NCBI GenBank assembly: GCA_002791575.1
Contig: PFXI01000064.1
Coordinates: forward strand, 1-55,613
Direction: 5' to 3'
Length of the DNA: 55,613 nucleotides
Origin: Zetaproteobacteria bacterium CG_4_9_14_3_um_filter_54_145
GTDB taxonomy: Bacteria; Pseudomonadota; Zetaproteobacteria; Mariprofundales; Mariprofundaceae
In this document: piece by piece, positions 55,551 to 55,613 of the stretch
Layout of the letters: the number at the start of each line of letters is the position of its first letter
Numbering within the stretch: the stretch's first letter is position 1
Notes under the pieces: generated by a model
What the model was told of the DNA's origin: nothing
Databases searched by the model: none
What the model saw: the letters and a program-made list of their open reading frames with translations, nothing else
Program-made: the position numbers and the translations under genes

Positions 55551-55613
55551 CTGATTCCGCTGGAACGCGGCACCCCATTCCGATTGAAGTCGGCACCTGA
55601 TTCCGGTGAAGTC
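55526..55613. mobile_element. Terminal repeats of an IS21-type insertion sequence, cut by the window edge
   Basis: From TGCGTATTCCGG at 55526 the sequence runs in 23-bp units beginning ATTCCG (55531, 55554, 55577, 55600), with variants such as ATTCCGATTGAAGTCGGCAC. Several short direct repeats at the end of the element, where the transposase binds, are a mark of IS21-family elements. No transposase gene is inside the window, so the family is assigned from the repeats alone. Confidence 0.7.

Overview
The window looks like a piece of a Gram-negative, probably microaerophilic proteobacterial chromosome. It carries BamE, Wza/Wzc, outer-membrane barrels, a LolA-like protein, ClpS/ClpA, a SucCD and malate dehydrogenase cluster, and oxygen-sensing folds. 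The mix recalls iron-oxidising Zetaproteobacteria (Mariprofundus-like), but that placement is inference from gene content and I could not test it. I saw no tRNA, rRNA or CRISPR array. Both edges look like break points: the left edge cuts a sensor gene at a disturbed PAS domain, and the right edge runs into 23-bp repeats that resemble an IS21-type insertion-sequence end.

Layout. 1-2.6 kb: a HAMP/PAS sensor behind a Tat-exported PotD-like binding protein. 2.7-6.7 kb: M48 protease, LemA and an MFS transporter. 6.8-9.3 kb: a serine hydrolase, then TatD and a HAD phosphatase. 9.4-12.6 kb: clpS-clpA-trmO. 12.7-16.7 kb: two tandem SPOR proteins, a bicupin and a retropepsin-like protein. 16.7-17.4 kb: an AT-richer patch with a small unknown gene, a strongly marked promoter/operator and a large hairpin. 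17.4-24.1 kb: purT, envelope proteins, a zinc-ribbon protein and mdh-sucC-sucD. 24.4-29.5 kb: a tightly overlapping operon of LolA-like protein, two FtsX-type permeases, an ATPase and an outer-membrane barrel. 29.7-31.8 kb: pentapeptide protein, unknown protein, HldD-like epimerase and BamE.

32.0-38.7 kb is the most interesting part. Five small Roadblock/LC7 proteins, an ODP-type di-iron beta-lactamase-fold protein, a protoglobin, a MglA-like small GTPase and an unknown 209-residue protein lie together. A gene on the opposite strand fuses a kinase-like domain to an intact metallophosphoesterase. A sixth Roadblock paralogue sits at 46.65 kb. I infer an oxygen- or redox-responsive GTPase switch.

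38.7-48.8 kb: MltD, an orphan peptide-binding lipoprotein, a zinc-acquisition group (znuB, znuA, histidine-rich outer-membrane barrel, putative chaperone, OprB-like porin), alanine dehydrogenase and a PlsC-like acyltransferase. 49.2-55.6 kb: an exopolysaccharide locus with an O-antigen ligase/polymerase-like protein, Wzc-type tyrosine autokinase, Wza-type exporter, a CpsB-type phosphatase that has lost its middle, and a barrel gene cut by the insertion-sequence end.
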